Numbered from the stretch's first letter, positions 38,006 through 47,219 are shown. The stretch: DNA of 64,000 nt from Vibrio maritimus (GCA_000755425.1 BBMT01000014.1:53885-117884), one strand, 5' to 3'. Program-made: numbers and translations. Notes: a model not told the origin generated them from the sequence alone.

Positions 38006-38026
38006 ATCTGGACATTTATCCAGTAT
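38006..38026 (+). promoter_or_regulatory. Possible LexA-type operator or hairpin upstream of rmuC
   Basis: CTGGACATTTATCCAG (38008-38023) fits CTG-N10-CAG, the core of the gammaproteobacterial LexA box, and lies 48 bases before rmuC. It lacks the better CTGT...ACAG form, and the arms CTGGA/TCCAG could instead be a weak transcript-end hairpin after fliJ. Confidence 0.35.
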
Positions 38027-38070
38027 AAATTACCATTAGCGTAAGAGTTTCGGCTGATGGCAAGCAAAGC

Positions 38071-39584
38071 ATGCAATGGATCATTGATAATCAAACCCTC
38101 CTACTTTCAATCACTTCACTAGGCTCAGTGGTCGGCTTTTCCGCCGCCGCAGTACTGCATTTTAAATCTCGTCAGTTGCAAGCTTTGGCAGAGCACAAAG
38201 CGGAGCTTGAAGCCTCTGCGTTAGAGCAGCAAATCGAGCGTCTTAAAACCGAACTACAAGAAGCAAAACAAGAGCTTGATGAACTTGATGATGAGCGAGA
38301 TAAGTCGGCGTTTGAACTGAAGCAAGCTCACGGTAAAGTCATGGCCGCGATGGAGAAGTTGCGTTATTTCGATGCCGTGAAGCAAGAGCGTCAGCAATAC
38401 GCCAGTGAGCTTGAGCAAGTGAAGCAGCAGCGCGCCCAATCGGAAACCCAACTGCGTGAGCAGCTTGCCACTTATCAACAGCAGCAGCGCTCGGACAGCG
38501 AGAAATTAGAGTTGTTGCAGCAATCCGAGCTGCGATTAAAGGAGCAGTTCGAACGCCTCGCCAATCAGGTTTTTGAAGCCAAAACTGCCAAAGTCGACGT
38601 GCAAAACCGTCAGAGCTTGGAGGGGATTTTAACGCCTCTCAAAGAGCAGCTTGAAGGCTTTAAGAAGCAGGTAAACGACAGTTTTAGCCAAGAAGCCAAA
38701 GAGCGCCACACCTTAGTGCATGAGCTTAAGAATTTGCAGCGCCTGAACGATCAGATGACCAAAGAAGCAATGAACCTGACTCAGGCACTGAAAGGGACAA
38801 CAAGCAGCAAGGTAACTGGGGTGAGGTGGTACTTGCTCGCGTACTTGCGGAATCGGGATTGCGTGAAGGTCATGAGTATCAAACCCAAGTGAGTCTGCAA
38901 AATGAAGCGGGCAAGCGTTACCAGCCTGATGTGATTGTTCACTTACCTCAAGAGAAGCAGGTGGTGATTGATTCGAAAATGGTGCTGGTGGCCTATGAAC
39001 GCTACTTCAATGCAGAAACCGATGCCGAGCGCGATTGTGCCCTAAGTGACCACTTACTGGCGCTGCGCAATCACATCCGTGGCTTGTCACAAAAAGATTA
39101 TCACCAGCTTAAAGGCATTCGCTCGCTGGATTACGTACTCATGTTTATTCCCGTCGAACCTGCGTTCCAGGTCGCGATTCAGGCCGACCCAAACTTGGTG
39201 AAAGAAGCGATGGAGAGCAACATCATTCTTGTTAGCCCAACCACCTTGCTGGTGGCGCTGCGCACCATCGATAATTTATGGCGCAACGACCGACAGAATC
39301 AAAACGCTCAAGTCATTGCCGACAAGGCCAGTAAGCTATACGACAAGCTAAGATTGTTTGTGGATGACATGGAAGGACTGGGCGGCGCGCTTGATAAAGC
39401 CAACCAAAGCTACCAAGGTGCGATGAATAAGTTAGCCACGGGACGGGGCAATGCGATTCGTCAGGCAGAAAGCTTTAAACAGCTTGGCGTAGAGGTAAAG
39501 CGCTCGATTTCTCCTTCGCTCACAGAAATCGCACAAAATGATGCACTGGTGGAAAGACAACCAGACATGGATAAAGTAAACTGA
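38071..39584 (+). CDS. rmuC: DNA recombination-limiting protein RmuC (frameshifted)
   Basis: RmuC limits rearrangements between inverted repeats; it is a PD-(D/E)XK nuclease-related protein. It has an N-terminal membrane helix (residues ~8-28), a long coiled coil (30-150), then the catalytic-type domain: QQGNWGEVVLARVLAESGLR, YQPDVIVHLPQEKQVVIDSK, and LDYVLMFIPVEPAF. One base is missing near 38797 (QALKG then DNKQQGNWGE). About 504 residues joined. It is the first gene right of the flagellar locus and belongs to the conserved rmuC-ubiE block. Confidence 0.92.
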
Positions 39585-39629
39585 CCGCTTGCGGCGACAG
39601 AGACGTAACGCTGCCCAAGAGGAAGAATA

Positions 39630-40412
39630 ATGACGGAAAGTACTGTGCAATCGAATCAGCTAAATCAACAAGACGACACCACGCACTTCGGCTTTGAAAC
39701 AGTCGCGAAACAAGAAAAAGTGACGCGCGTTGCGGAAGTGTTCCACTCGGTAGCGGCGAAATACGACATCATGAACGACCTAATGTCGGGCGGTGTCCAC
39801 CGTTTATGGAAACGCTTCACTATTGATTGCAGTGGTGCAAGACCGGGTCAGCGCATTCTTGACCTAGGTGGTGGCACAGGTGATTTGACGGCCAAGTTCT
39901 CTCGTATCGTTGGCGACAAAGGCCATGTGATACTTGCCGACATCAACAACTCAATGCTCAATGTTGGTCGCGATAAGCTGCGTGATACTGGCATCGTTGG
40001 CAATGTGCATTACGTGCAAGCTAATGCCGAAGAGCTGCCATTCCCAGACAATTACTTCGACTGTATTACTATCAGTTTTTGCCTACGCAACGTAACCGAC
40101 AAAGACAAAGCTCTGCGCTCGATGTTCCGCGTATTGAAGCCGGGTGGTCGCTTATTAGTGTTGGAGTTCTCCAAGCCTATCGTTGAGCCACTGTCGAAAG
40201 TCTATGACGCATACTCATTCCACCTACTGCCTAAAATGGGTGAGCTGGTGGCGAATGATGCAGAAAGCTATCGCTATCTTGCGGAATCAATCCGCATGCA
40301 CCCAGACCAAGACACTCTAGAAGGCATGATGCAAGAGGCGGGTTTTGAGCAAACCAAATACTACAACCTGACCGGTGGCATTGTAGCCCTGCACCGTGGA
40401 TACAAATTCTAA
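39630..40412 (+). CDS. ubiE: Ubiquinone/menaquinone methyltransferase UbiE
   Basis: A 260-residue C-methyltransferase that methylates the benzoquinol (and demethylmenaquinol) ring with SAM. Motif I RILDLGGGTGDLTAKF (residues ~72-87), family motifs KYDIMNDLMSGGVHRLWKRF and ITISFCLRNVTDKDKALRSM, and the end MMQEAGFEQTKYYNLTGGIV ALHRG are all present. Ribosome site AAGAGGAAG. Intact. Start of ubiE-ubiJ-ubiB. Confidence 0.96.
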   Translation: MTESTVQSNQLNQQDDTTHFGFETVAKQEKVTRVAEVFHSVAAKYDIMNDLMSGGVHRLWKRFTIDCSGARPGQRILDLGGGTGDLTAKFSRIVGDKGHVILADINNSMLNVGRDKLRDTGIVGNVHYVQANAEELPFPDNYFDCITISFCLRNVTDKDKALRSMFRVLKPGGRLLVLEFSKPIVEPLSKVYDAYSFHLLPKMGELVANDAESYRYLAESIRMHPDQDTLEGMMQEAGFEQTKYYNLTGGIVALHRGYKF

Positions 40413-40422
40413 GGATTGAGTC

Positions 40423-41058
40423 ATGCCATTTGACCCATTAGTGACCGCGGTAGTGGAAACCACACTCAATACGCTGATCAACGATGACGATGCGCTGGTC
40501 AGTCGTGTTACTCGCCTTAAAGGCCAGGTGATTCAAGTTCACCTGCGTGAATTCAATAAATCACTGACCTTTGTGTTTAGCCATCAACTTGATGTGCTAG
40601 CTAATTACGAAGGTGAGCCAAATTGCTATCTGTCACTGAACCTTTCTGTGCTCCCAGAGCTTAAAGATCAGGCCAACATCACCAAGCTGATTAAACAAGA
40701 TAAGCTGGAGTTGGAAGGTGATATTCAGTTAGCGCAGAAATTCTCAGCACTGCTGACCGACTGCAAGCCAGACATTGAAGAATGGCTGTCACGTGTAACC
40801 GGTGATGTGGTTGCGCATACCGCAGTGCAAGGGGCGAAAAACCTGTTTGGTTTTATCGCGTCACAGGCGGCGAAACATCAAGACCATTTCGGTCAAGTGC
40901 TGACCGAAGAGTGGAAGATTGCTCCGCCACCATTAGCGATTGCAGCGTTCTGCGACGATGTCGACGACGTGCGCAGCCAAGCTGAGCGACTCAATGCTCG
41001 TCTTGATGCACTGTTAGAAGCCGCCGACAGCAACAATGCCGACTCGGAGCGTGTATGA
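40423..41058 (+). CDS. ubiJ: Ubiquinone biosynthesis accessory factor UbiJ
   Basis: A 211-residue protein with an SCP2-like lipid-binding N-terminal domain (residues ~10-115) and a C-terminal helical tail with heptads (DVRSQAERLNARLDALLEAA). UbiJ with UbiK organises the soluble ubiquinone-making complex. It lies between ubiE and ubiB in the standard order and overlaps ubiB by four bases (ATGA). Intact. Confidence 0.93.
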   Translation: MPFDPLVTAVVETTLNTLINDDDALVSRVTRLKGQVIQVHLREFNKSLTFVFSHQLDVLANYEGEPNCYLSLNLSVLPELKDQANITKLIKQDKLELEGDIQLAQKFSALLTDCKPDIEEWLSRVTGDVVAHTAVQGAKNLFGFIASQAAKHQDHFGQVLTEEWKIAPPPLAIAAFCDDVDDVRSQAERLNARLDALLEAADSNNADSERV

Positions 41059-42689
41059 CTCCGAGTGAAATAAAACGTCTTTATCACATCATCAAGGTAC
41101 AACTTGAGTATGGCCTTGATGAGCTGATGCCGACGCACCAATTGACTAAAGCACCGCTGCTTGCCAGACGTTCGCTGTTTTGGATGAAGAACAAGCATCC
41201 AGAAAAGCCGTTAGGAGAGCGCTTGCGATTGGCACTGCAAGAACTCGGTCCGGTGTGGATCAAGTTTGGTCAGATGATGTCGACGCGTCGCGATCTGTTT
41301 CCTCCACACATTGCCGACCAGCTGGCGCTGCTACAAGACCAAGTCTCTCCGTTTGACGGTGAGCTGGCTAAGTCGCAAATGGAATTGGCACTCGGTGGAC
41401 CGATTGAAAACTGGTTTGACGATTTTGATATTAAGCCACTGGCGTCTGCGTCTATTGCTCAGGTGCATACCGCTAAGCTGAAATCGACCGGCCAAGAGGT
41501 GGTACTTAAGGTCATCCGCCCGGATATTCGTCCGGTGATCGATGCCGACCTAAAACTCATGTATCGCATGGCGCGCATTGTATCGAATGCACTGCCTGAT
41601 GCTCGTAGATTGAAGCCAGTCGAGGTCGTTCGTGAGTATGAAAAGACCTTGCTTGACGAACTAGATCTGCGCCGAGAGGCGGCCAACGCGATTCAACTGC
41701 GCCGTAATTTCGAAGGCAGCGAAGAGTTGTATGTGCCAGAGGTGCTTCCAGACTTTAGCAGTGAAAGCTTGATGGTCTCTGAGCGCATCTATGGTATTCA
41801 GGTTTCCGATATCCCGACGCTAGAAGCCAATGGCACCAACATGAAGTTACTGGCTGAACGCGGTGTGAGCGTGTTCTTTACCCAGGTATTTCGCGATAGC
41901 TTTTTCCATGCCGACATGCATCCGGGCAACGTATTTGTTAGCTATGAGCACCCAGAGAATCCGCTGTGGATTGGTCTCGATTGCGGCATTGTCGGAACGC
42001 TCAACAGCGAGGACAAACGCTACCTAGCAGAGAACTTCCTAGCCTTCTTCAATCGCGATTATCGTAAAGTGGCCGAGCTTCATGTGGATTCTGGATGGGT
42101 GCCACGCGATACCAATGTCGACGAGTTCGAGTTTGCGATTCGTATGGTGTGTGAGCCGATTTTTGCTAAGCCACTGTGTGAAATTTCCTTTGGTCATGTG
42201 CTACTGAACCTTTTCAATACCGCGCGCCGCTTCAATATGGAAGTGCAGCCGCAGCTAGTATTGCTACAGAAGACTTTGCTCTATGTTGAAGGGCTAGGCA
42301 GACAGCTTTATCCACAGCTAGACTTATGGGAGACAGCGAAGCCGTTTCTCGAAAACTGGATGATGAATCAAGTTGGACCGCAGGCGGTTATTAACGGTAT
42401 TAAAGATCGCGCACCGTTTTGGGCAGAAAAATTGCCGGAACTTCCAGAGTTGCTGTACGATAGCCTGAAACAAGGTAAAGCGATGAATCAACGGATAGAT
42501 ACCTTGTATCAAGGATACCGTGAAACAAAACGGCAACATGGAACCGGTAAATTTTTGTTTGGCGTTGGCGCAACTTTAATCGTATGCTCCGCCATACTAC
42601 TTGAAGGACCTTACGATCAGCTGTCAGTCGCATCTGGCGTTGCTGGTATCACATTTTGGTTGTTCAGTTGGCGTACTTACAGGCGTTAA
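41055..42689 (+). CDS. ubiB: Ubiquinone biosynthesis ATPase/kinase-like protein UbiB
   Basis: A 544-residue membrane-bound atypical kinase of the ABC1/ADCK family needed for ubiquinone synthesis. Signature LGPVWIKFGQMMSTRRDLFP (the KxGQ motif), the Ala-rich loop LASASIAQVH, Lys in EVVLKVIRP, the HADMHPGN catalytic segment and the metal-binding GLDCGIVG. Two C-terminal membrane helices (~497-540). Normal length, intact. Confidence 0.96.
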   Translation: MTPSEIKRLYHIIKVQLEYGLDELMPTHQLTKAPLLARRSLFWMKNKHPEKPLGERLRLALQELGPVWIKFGQMMSTRRDLFPPHIADQLALLQDQVSPFDGELAKSQMELALGGPIENWFDDFDIKPLASASIAQVHTAKLKSTGQEVVLKVIRPDIRPVIDADLKLMYRMARIVSNALPDARRLKPVEVVREYEKTLLDELDLRREAANAIQLRRNFEGSEELYVPEVLPDFSSESLMVSERIYGIQVSDIPTLEANGTNMKLLAERGVSVFFTQVFRDSFFHADMHPGNVFVSYEHPENPLWIGLDCGIVGTLNSEDKRYLAENFLAFFNRDYRKVAELHVDSGWVPRDTNVDEFEFAIRMVCEPIFAKPLCEISFGHVLLNLFNTARRFNMEVQPQLVLLQKTLLYVEGLGRQLYPQLDLWETAKPFLENWMMNQVGPQAVINGIKDRAPFWAEKLPELPELLYDSLKQGKAMNQRIDTLYQGYRETKRQHGTGKFLFGVGATLIVCSAILLEGPYDQLSVASGVAGITFWLFSWRTYRR

Positions 42690-42744
42690 GCGATAAACTC
42701 GTATTAAATCATTTGTTTGTTAATCAAGACCCGAGGTAGAAAGA

Positions 42745-42996
42745 ATGGGCGGTATTAGTATTTGGCAACTTCTTATCATTGCAGTGATTGTGATTCTGCT
42801 ATTTGGAACCAAGAAACTGCGTGGTATTGGCGGCGACCTAGGTGGTGCTGTAAAAGGCTTTAAGAAAGCCATGAGCGAAGATGAGCCAACGGCAAAGAAA
42901 TCTGACGACAAAGATGCAGATTTTGAACCTAAGAACATTGAGCAACAAAAAACAGACGCTTCTACTGAAACAAAGAAAGACAAAGAGCAGGCATAA
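42745..42996 (+). CDS. tatA: Twin-arginine translocase subunit TatA
   Basis: An 83-residue protein: short N-terminal membrane helix (ISIWQLLIIAVIVILLFG), the FGTKKLRGIGGDLGGAVKGF hinge and amphipathic helix, and an acidic/basic tail. TatA oligomers form the path for folded proteins. First of tatABC; ribosome site GAGGTAGAAAG. Intact. Confidence 0.95.
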   Translation: MGGISIWQLLIIAVIVILLFGTKKLRGIGGDLGGAVKGFKKAMSEDEPTAKKSDDKDADFEPKNIEQQKTDASTETKKDKEQA

Positions 42997-42999
42997 TTC

Positions 43000-43437
43000 G
43001 TGTTTGATATCGGTTTTTGGGAACTGGTACTCATCTCTGTAGTTGGTTTGGTGGTTCTGGGACCAGAGCGCCTGCCAACGGCTATCCGAAGTGTTTCTCG
43101 TTTTATCAGCTCAGCAAAAGCGATGGCGAACAACGTCAAAGACGAGCTGTCGCATGAGCTTAAAGTTCAAGAGCTTCAAGAGAACCTGCGAAAAGCTGAG
43201 AAAATGGGCATGGAAGACCTCTCACCGGAACTGAAAAGTTCGGTAGAAGAATTGAAGCAGGCGGCAAAAGAAGTCACCCGTCCTTATGCAAGTGACAAGG
43301 CGACAACTGCAGAATCTGATTCCCGTCCACAAGAGACGGTGCAACCGGAGCCTGCTAAGCCTGCCGAGAATGAGTCTCCAGAAAAAGATCTAAACAAGCT
43401 GAACATCAGCCCTTGTCTGTATATATGTCTCCCGTGA
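43000..43437 (+). CDS. tatB: Twin-arginine translocase subunit TatB
   Basis: A 145-residue protein starting with GTG: MFDIGFWELVLISVVGLVVL, then GPERLPTAIRSVSRFISSA, the TatB hallmark, and a long helical tail. TatB with TatC recognises signal peptides. The last residues (NISPCLYICLP) are unusual and may reflect a base error near 43410 that changes the final few codons; the variable tail makes this hard to judge. Confidence 0.92.
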   Translation: MFDIGFWELVLISVVGLVVLGPERLPTAIRSVSRFISSAKAMANNVKDELSHELKVQELQENLRKAEKMGMEDLSPELKSSVEELKQAAKEVTRPYASDKATTAESDSRPQETVQPEPAKPAENESPEKDLNKLNISPCLYICLP

Positions 43438-43485
43438 ATAGGCCGCTAGTTTGCCCATCTTCACGGTATTTTATTCGAGGTTTTC

Positions 43486-44238
43486 ATGTCTTCCGTCGAA
43501 CAGACACAGCCTTTGATTAGCCATCTGTTAGAGCTTCGTAACCGACTATTGCGTGCGATTGTCGCAGTGTTGGTGGTGTTCTTAGCCTTGGTCTATTTCT
43601 CTGGCAATATTTACGATTTCGTTTCTAAGCCTTTGGTAGAAAGACTGCCGGAGGGGGCGACCATGATCGCCACCGATGTCGCATCGCCATTCTTTACTCC
43701 GCTTAAACTTACTTTGATTGCATCGGTGTTTGTGGCCGTGCCTTATATTCTTTATCAGGTATGGGCATTTGTCGCACCGGGTTTGTACAAGCATGAGAAA
43801 AAGCTGGTCATGCCATTGATGTTCTCGAGCTCGCTGCTGTTTTATTGCGGCGTAGCGTTCGCGTACTTTGTGGTGTTTCCGTTGGTGTTTGGCTTTTTCA
43901 CTGCGATATCGCTTGGTGGCGTAGAGTTCGCTACCGATATTTCCAGTTATCTGGATTTTGTTTTGGCGCTATTTTTAGCGTTCGGTATTGCGTTTGAAGT
44001 GCCAGTGGCCATTATCTTATTGTGTTGGACAGGGGCGACGGATGTTGAAAGCTTGAAGCAGAAGCGTCCGTATATCGTAGTCGGGGCGTTTATCGTGGGG
44101 ATGCTCCTCACTCCACCGGATATGATTTCGCAAACTCTGCTCGCGATTCCTATGTGTTTGCTGTTTGAAGTGGGACTGTTCTTTGCGCGTTTCTATACGC
44201 GTAAGCCAGATGACAGCGAAGAGGCTGAGCAAGAGTAA
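43486..44238 (+). CDS. tatC: Twin-arginine translocase subunit TatC
   Basis: A 250-residue, six-helix membrane protein, the core signal-peptide receptor. Motifs: PLISHLLELRNRLLRAIVAV, PFFTPLKLTLIASVFVAVPY, YQVWAFVAPGLYKHEKK and FGIAFEVPVAIILLCWTGA. Normal length, intact. Followed by the hairpin at 44273. Confidence 0.96.
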   Translation: MSSVEQTQPLISHLLELRNRLLRAIVAVLVVFLALVYFSGNIYDFVSKPLVERLPEGATMIATDVASPFFTPLKLTLIASVFVAVPYILYQVWAFVAPGLYKHEKKLVMPLMFSSSLLFYCGVAFAYFVVFPLVFGFFTAISLGGVEFATDISSYLDFVLALFLAFGIAFEVPVAIILLCWTGATDVESLKQKRPYIVVGAFIVGMLLTPPDMISQTLLAIPMCLLFEVGLFFARFYTRKPDDSEEAEQE

Positions 44239-44272
44239 AGCTTGTGATGAATTGATGACATCATCTTAGATA

Positions 44273-44302
44273 TAAAAATAGCGGCTTAGGCCGCTATTTT
44301 TA
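44273..44302 (+). terminator. Bidirectional intrinsic terminator after tatABC
   Basis: AAAAATAGCGGC, loop TTA, GGCCGCTATTTTT, with A-run on the left and T-run on the right, so it can end tatC transcripts and those from the minus-strand genes on the right. Confidence 0.88.
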
Positions 44303-44377
44303 TATCTGCATTCTTTGTTGTGGCATTCTTGGTTGCAGCAATATTGCCTTTTTCTTTCTGACAACTGAGCTTTAAGG

Positions 44378-44494
44378 TTAGCGGATTTTCAGAACGTAAC
44401 CGCAATTAGAGCATACATACACTTCTTTCACGCCCATTAGCTTTTGCCAAAATGTGCGATGCTGACGTTGCAATAGATTTCCATGTTTACACAT
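44378..44494 (-). CDS. Very small Cys-containing protein (possible zinc ribbon), 38 residues
   Basis: The sequence reads MCKHGNLLQRQHRTFWQKLM then GVKEVYVCSNCGYVLKIR and a stop. The ATG at 44494 is preceded by GGAGGTGGAGT, a near-perfect ribosome site at the right distance, which makes translation likely. CSNCG is half a zinc ribbon; Cys2 and His4 could supply the other ligands. I do not know its function. It lies 155 bases downstream of tatD on the same strand. Confidence 0.7.
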   Translation of the reverse strand: MCKHGNLLQRQHRTFWQKLMGVKEVYVCSNCGYVLKIR

Positions 44495-44648
44495 ACTCCA
44501 CCTCCGAGACAGAACTGCGTGATCTTTGCCACACTTCCTTTGTCGGTGGTGGCATATAAAAGTGATGCATATTCTACGTTAACTTGAAGTTATCTTGTGT
44601 ACACCAAACTAGATCTCTGTCACGGAATGAGTAATAAATTATGAAAAA

Positions 44649-45410
44649 CTACAATGAAAACAGTGATTTTGCATTGTTTGTTGTTATCTGTGCCACTTTT
44701 TCACTACTTAATTCTGTGAGGTCTGCTACGCGCTTTAGCACCAGATCAGTATACGCTGGCTCATTGCGTTTCCCACGATGTGGTACCGGTGCTAGGTAAG
44801 GGCAGTCGGTTTCTAGAATCACTTTGCTCAAATCTAGCTGTGGAATCACCTTGTCCATGCCCGAGTTTTTAAAGGTAGAAACACCACCAAGGCCGAGATG
44901 AAAGCCTAGATCGTTAATGGCTTTCGCTTCTTCAATTGTGCCGCCGAAGCAGTGGAACACGCCGCGTAAGTCTCCATTTTGCTCGGATTTAAGCAGAGCT
45001 AATGTCTCTTCAATCGAATCTCGAGTATGGATCACTACAGGCAGATCCATCTCTTTGGCCCAATTCAACTGAGTGATGAAGGCATGCTCCTGCTCCTTGC
45101 GATAGGTTTTATCCCAGTACAAGTCGATACCAATTTCACCTACAGCAATAAAGTTATGCTTGTCGAACCAAGAATGAATGGTGTCTAGCGTTAGATCGAC
45201 ATTAGCATCCACATAGCATGGATGCAGACCCATCATTGAGCGGCATACTTGTGGATAAGCTGCTTCAGTCGCCAGCATAGGCTCTATGGAGTCGAGATCG
45301 ATGTTCGGCAATAAAATGTGCTCAATACCGGCATCAAGTGCGCGCTGTACCACTTCATCGCGGTCTTGGTCGAATTCGGTGGCGTAAATATGGGCGTGTG
45401 TATCTATCAT
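44649..45410 (-). CDS. tatD: TatD-family metal-dependent hydrolase
   Basis: A 253-residue TIM-barrel hydrolase (3'-5' DNase/deoxyribonuclease family). Metal ligands are in place: MIDTHAHIY (HxH), GEIGIDLYWD (Glu), VVIHTRDS (His), GVFHCFGG (His) and LETDCPYLAPVPHRGKRNEP (Asp). It is encoded opposite to tatABC, not in one operon with it. Several segments (LLPNIDLDSIEPML, MMGLHPCYV, YWDKTYRKEQ, STFKNSGMDKVI) look closer to the TatD type common in Bacteroidota than to the enteric TatD/YcfH type, as judged from memory. Intact. Confidence 0.88.
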   Translation of the reverse strand: MIDTHAHIYATEFDQDRDEVVQRALDAGIEHILLPNIDLDSIEPMLATEAAYPQVCRSMMGLHPCYVDANVDLTLDTIHSWFDKHNFIAVGEIGIDLYWDKTYRKEQEHAFITQLNWAKEMDLPVVIHTRDSIEETLALLKSEQNGDLRGVFHCFGGTIEEAKAINDLGFHLGLGGVSTFKNSGMDKVIPQLDLSKVILETDCPYLAPVPHRGKRNEPAYTDLVLKRVADLTELSSEKVAQITTNNAKSLFSL

Positions 45411-45542
45411 GGCTAACTAAATTTGGTGAGTAATATCCTCAGTATATCGTTTGTGGTTTAGCATTTTCCAATTTTACTACTAGCATGAACATGCGAGAGT
45501 GATATGCTTGATTTTCGCATTTTTCCAGACAAGGAGAGAAAG

Positions 45543-46563
45543 GTGTCTGTATCGATTCAAGGTCAATTTCCAGCACGCCGTATGCGCCGTATGCGCAAAC
45601 ATGACTTCAGCCGACGTTTAATGGCAGAGAACAAGGTGTCGGTGGATGACTTGATCTACAATGTTCATTCTAATGGGCAAAAATCGTCGCGAATCAGTGG
45701 AGTCTATGCCTGGGGTTGAGCGTCTTTCTATTGATTTGATGCTAGAAGAAGCCGAATATCTAGCAAAACTGGGCGTACCGGCCATTGCGCTGTTCCCAGT
45801 GGTTAACCAAGATGCAAAAAGTCTCTGTGCGGCAGAAGCCTATAACCCAGAAGGCTTGGTGCAGCGCGCTGTGCGCTCGCTAAAGGAAAATGTGCCACAA
45901 ATGGGTGTGATCACAGACGTAGCGTTAGATCCATTCACGACTCATGGTCAAGACGGTATTATCGATGAGGATGGTTACGTTCAAAATGATGAAACCACTG
46001 AAGTACTAATCAAACAAGCCTTGTCCCATGCCGAGGCGGGTGCGGATGTTGTTGCTCCGTCGGATATGATGGATGGTCGTATTGGCCGTATTCGTGAAGC
46101 GCTAGAAGAAGCGGGTCATGTACACACGCAGATCATGGCTTACTCAGCGAAATACGCATCAAACTACTATGGTCCATTCCGAGATGCGGTCGGTTCGGCC
46201 TCTAACCTTAAGGGTGGCGACAAGAAAAATTACCAGATGGATCCTGCTAACAGTGATGAAGCCTTGCACGAAGTGGCGATGGACATCAATGAAGGTGCGG
46301 ACATGGTGATGGTCAAGCCAGGTATGCCATACCTAGACGTAGTACGTCGCGTGAAGAGCGAGCTTCAGGTGCCGACTTTTGCCTATCAAGTATCTGGCGA
46401 GTACGCAATGCACAAAGCCGCGATTCAAAACGGTTGGCTCAAAGAGCGCGAAACGGTACTTGAATCTCTGCTGTGTTTTAAACGCGCCGGTGCGGATGGC
46501 ATTCTGACTTACTTTGCTAAAGATGTGGCGGAGTGGTTAGCACAAGATAGCCAGCAAGATTAA
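45543..46563 (+). CDS. hemB: Delta-aminolevulinic acid dehydratase HemB (frameshifted)
   Basis: Makes porphobilinogen from two 5-aminolevulinates, the second step of heme synthesis. Start is GTG at 45543 behind CAAGGAGAGAAAG. N-terminus SVSIQGQFPARRMRRMRKHD, then a break near 45665 where two bases seem missing from a T-run (DDLIYNV then FILMGKNRRESVESMPGVER). Active-site segments follow: AYSAKYASNYYGPFRDA and MVMVKPGMPYLDVV with the Schiff-base Lys, and AYQVSGEYAMHKAA. About 340 residues. A frame break in a gene needed for respiration supports sequencing error. Confidence 0.94.
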
Positions 46564-46582
46564 CAAATACTGCAACATTAGT

Positions 46583-46606
46583 AGCCGGCATTACGCCGGC
46601 TTTTTT
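46583..46606 (+). terminator. Intrinsic terminator of hemB
   Basis: AGCCGGC (46583-46589), loop ATTAC, GCCGGCT (46595-46601), then T-run. Lies 20 bases after the hemB stop. Confidence 0.9.
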
Positions 46607-46622
46607 GTGGTCAGAAATTAAA

Positions 46623-46674
46623 TGATAAATATTCTCAATTAGTAGTTGACGCATTAAATGAGAATGATTACTAT
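46623..46674 (+). promoter_or_regulatory. ryhB promoter with two Fur boxes
   Basis: TGATAAATATTCTCA (46623-46637) and TGAGAATGATTACTA (46659-46673) match the Fur 7-1-7 core TGATAATNATTATCA at 12 and 11 of 14 positions. The promoter is TTGACG (46646-46651), 17 bases, TACTAT (46669-46674), so the second box covers the -10. This predicts strong iron repression. Confidence 0.85.
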
Positions 46675-46680
46675 TAACTC

Positions 46681-46865
46681 GTCCTAAGGGAAAAGGTTAA
46701 ACAACTAGCGACATGGCTCAGTTAACTTAATCGGTTCTTTTTTGACACGACATTGCTCACATTGCTTCCAGTGTATTTATAGCTTTTAGTTGGTTAGCCG
46801 TACTCGTTAAACGAGATAACCTCCTTAAATTATTGCTAGGCGACACCTTTGGTGTCGCTTTTTTT
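46681..46865 (+). ncRNA. ryhB: Iron-responsive small RNA RyhB
   Basis: The stretch 46745-46771 (GACACGACATTGCTCACATT, then GCTTCCAG) is nearly identical to the target-pairing core of enteric RyhB. The transcript should start near 46681, seven bases after the -10, and end at the hairpin GCGACACC/GGTGTCGC with T-run at 46840-46865. At ~185 nt it is about twice the enteric length, like RyhB of vibrios. It pairs with mRNAs of iron-using proteins through Hfq when iron is low. Placed between hemB and polA, a location known for vibrios. Confidence 0.93.
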
Positions 46866-46954
46866 CTATCTACTCTTTGCAGATTAATTGCACACTCTGA
46901 CTAGAATATAATCCTATCGCTGACATTAAACGCAAAATTAGGTTTTCCACATGG

Positions 46955-46975
46955 CATGATCCGAGAAGGATCATG
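46955..46975. repeat. Perfect inverted repeat in the polA upstream region
   Basis: CATGATCC, loop GAGAA, GGATCATG. It lies ~245 bases before polA and ~45 bases after a TATAAT at 46907-46912, so it would be in the 5' leader if that promoter drives polA. Confidence 0.5.
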
Positions 46976-47084
46976 GGAAGGATGGGGGATCTGATATTTA
47001 ATGCTTTAATTACAGTGGGTTATATTTATTTTTTGATAGCCTTGAATAACTTTATCATTTGTTAAAACAACTCTATAAACAGAT

Positions 47085-47093
47085 TTATCCACA
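47085..47093 (+). promoter_or_regulatory. Perfect DnaA box upstream of polA
   Basis: TTATCCACA is an exact match to the high-affinity DnaA consensus (R1 type), 127 bases before polA. A single box can occur by chance; its site before a replication gene makes it worth recording. Confidence 0.5.
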
Positions 47094-47219
47094 GGCTGAG
47101 GGGTGTGAGAGCGCAGTTTAATTTGGTAACTGTGTATATAGACAGTGAAAGAGCGTAGCATCGCGCTGCGAGTCATGGCATCCTTATAGATCACTACCAA
47201 AAATTTTGGACAACTAAAC

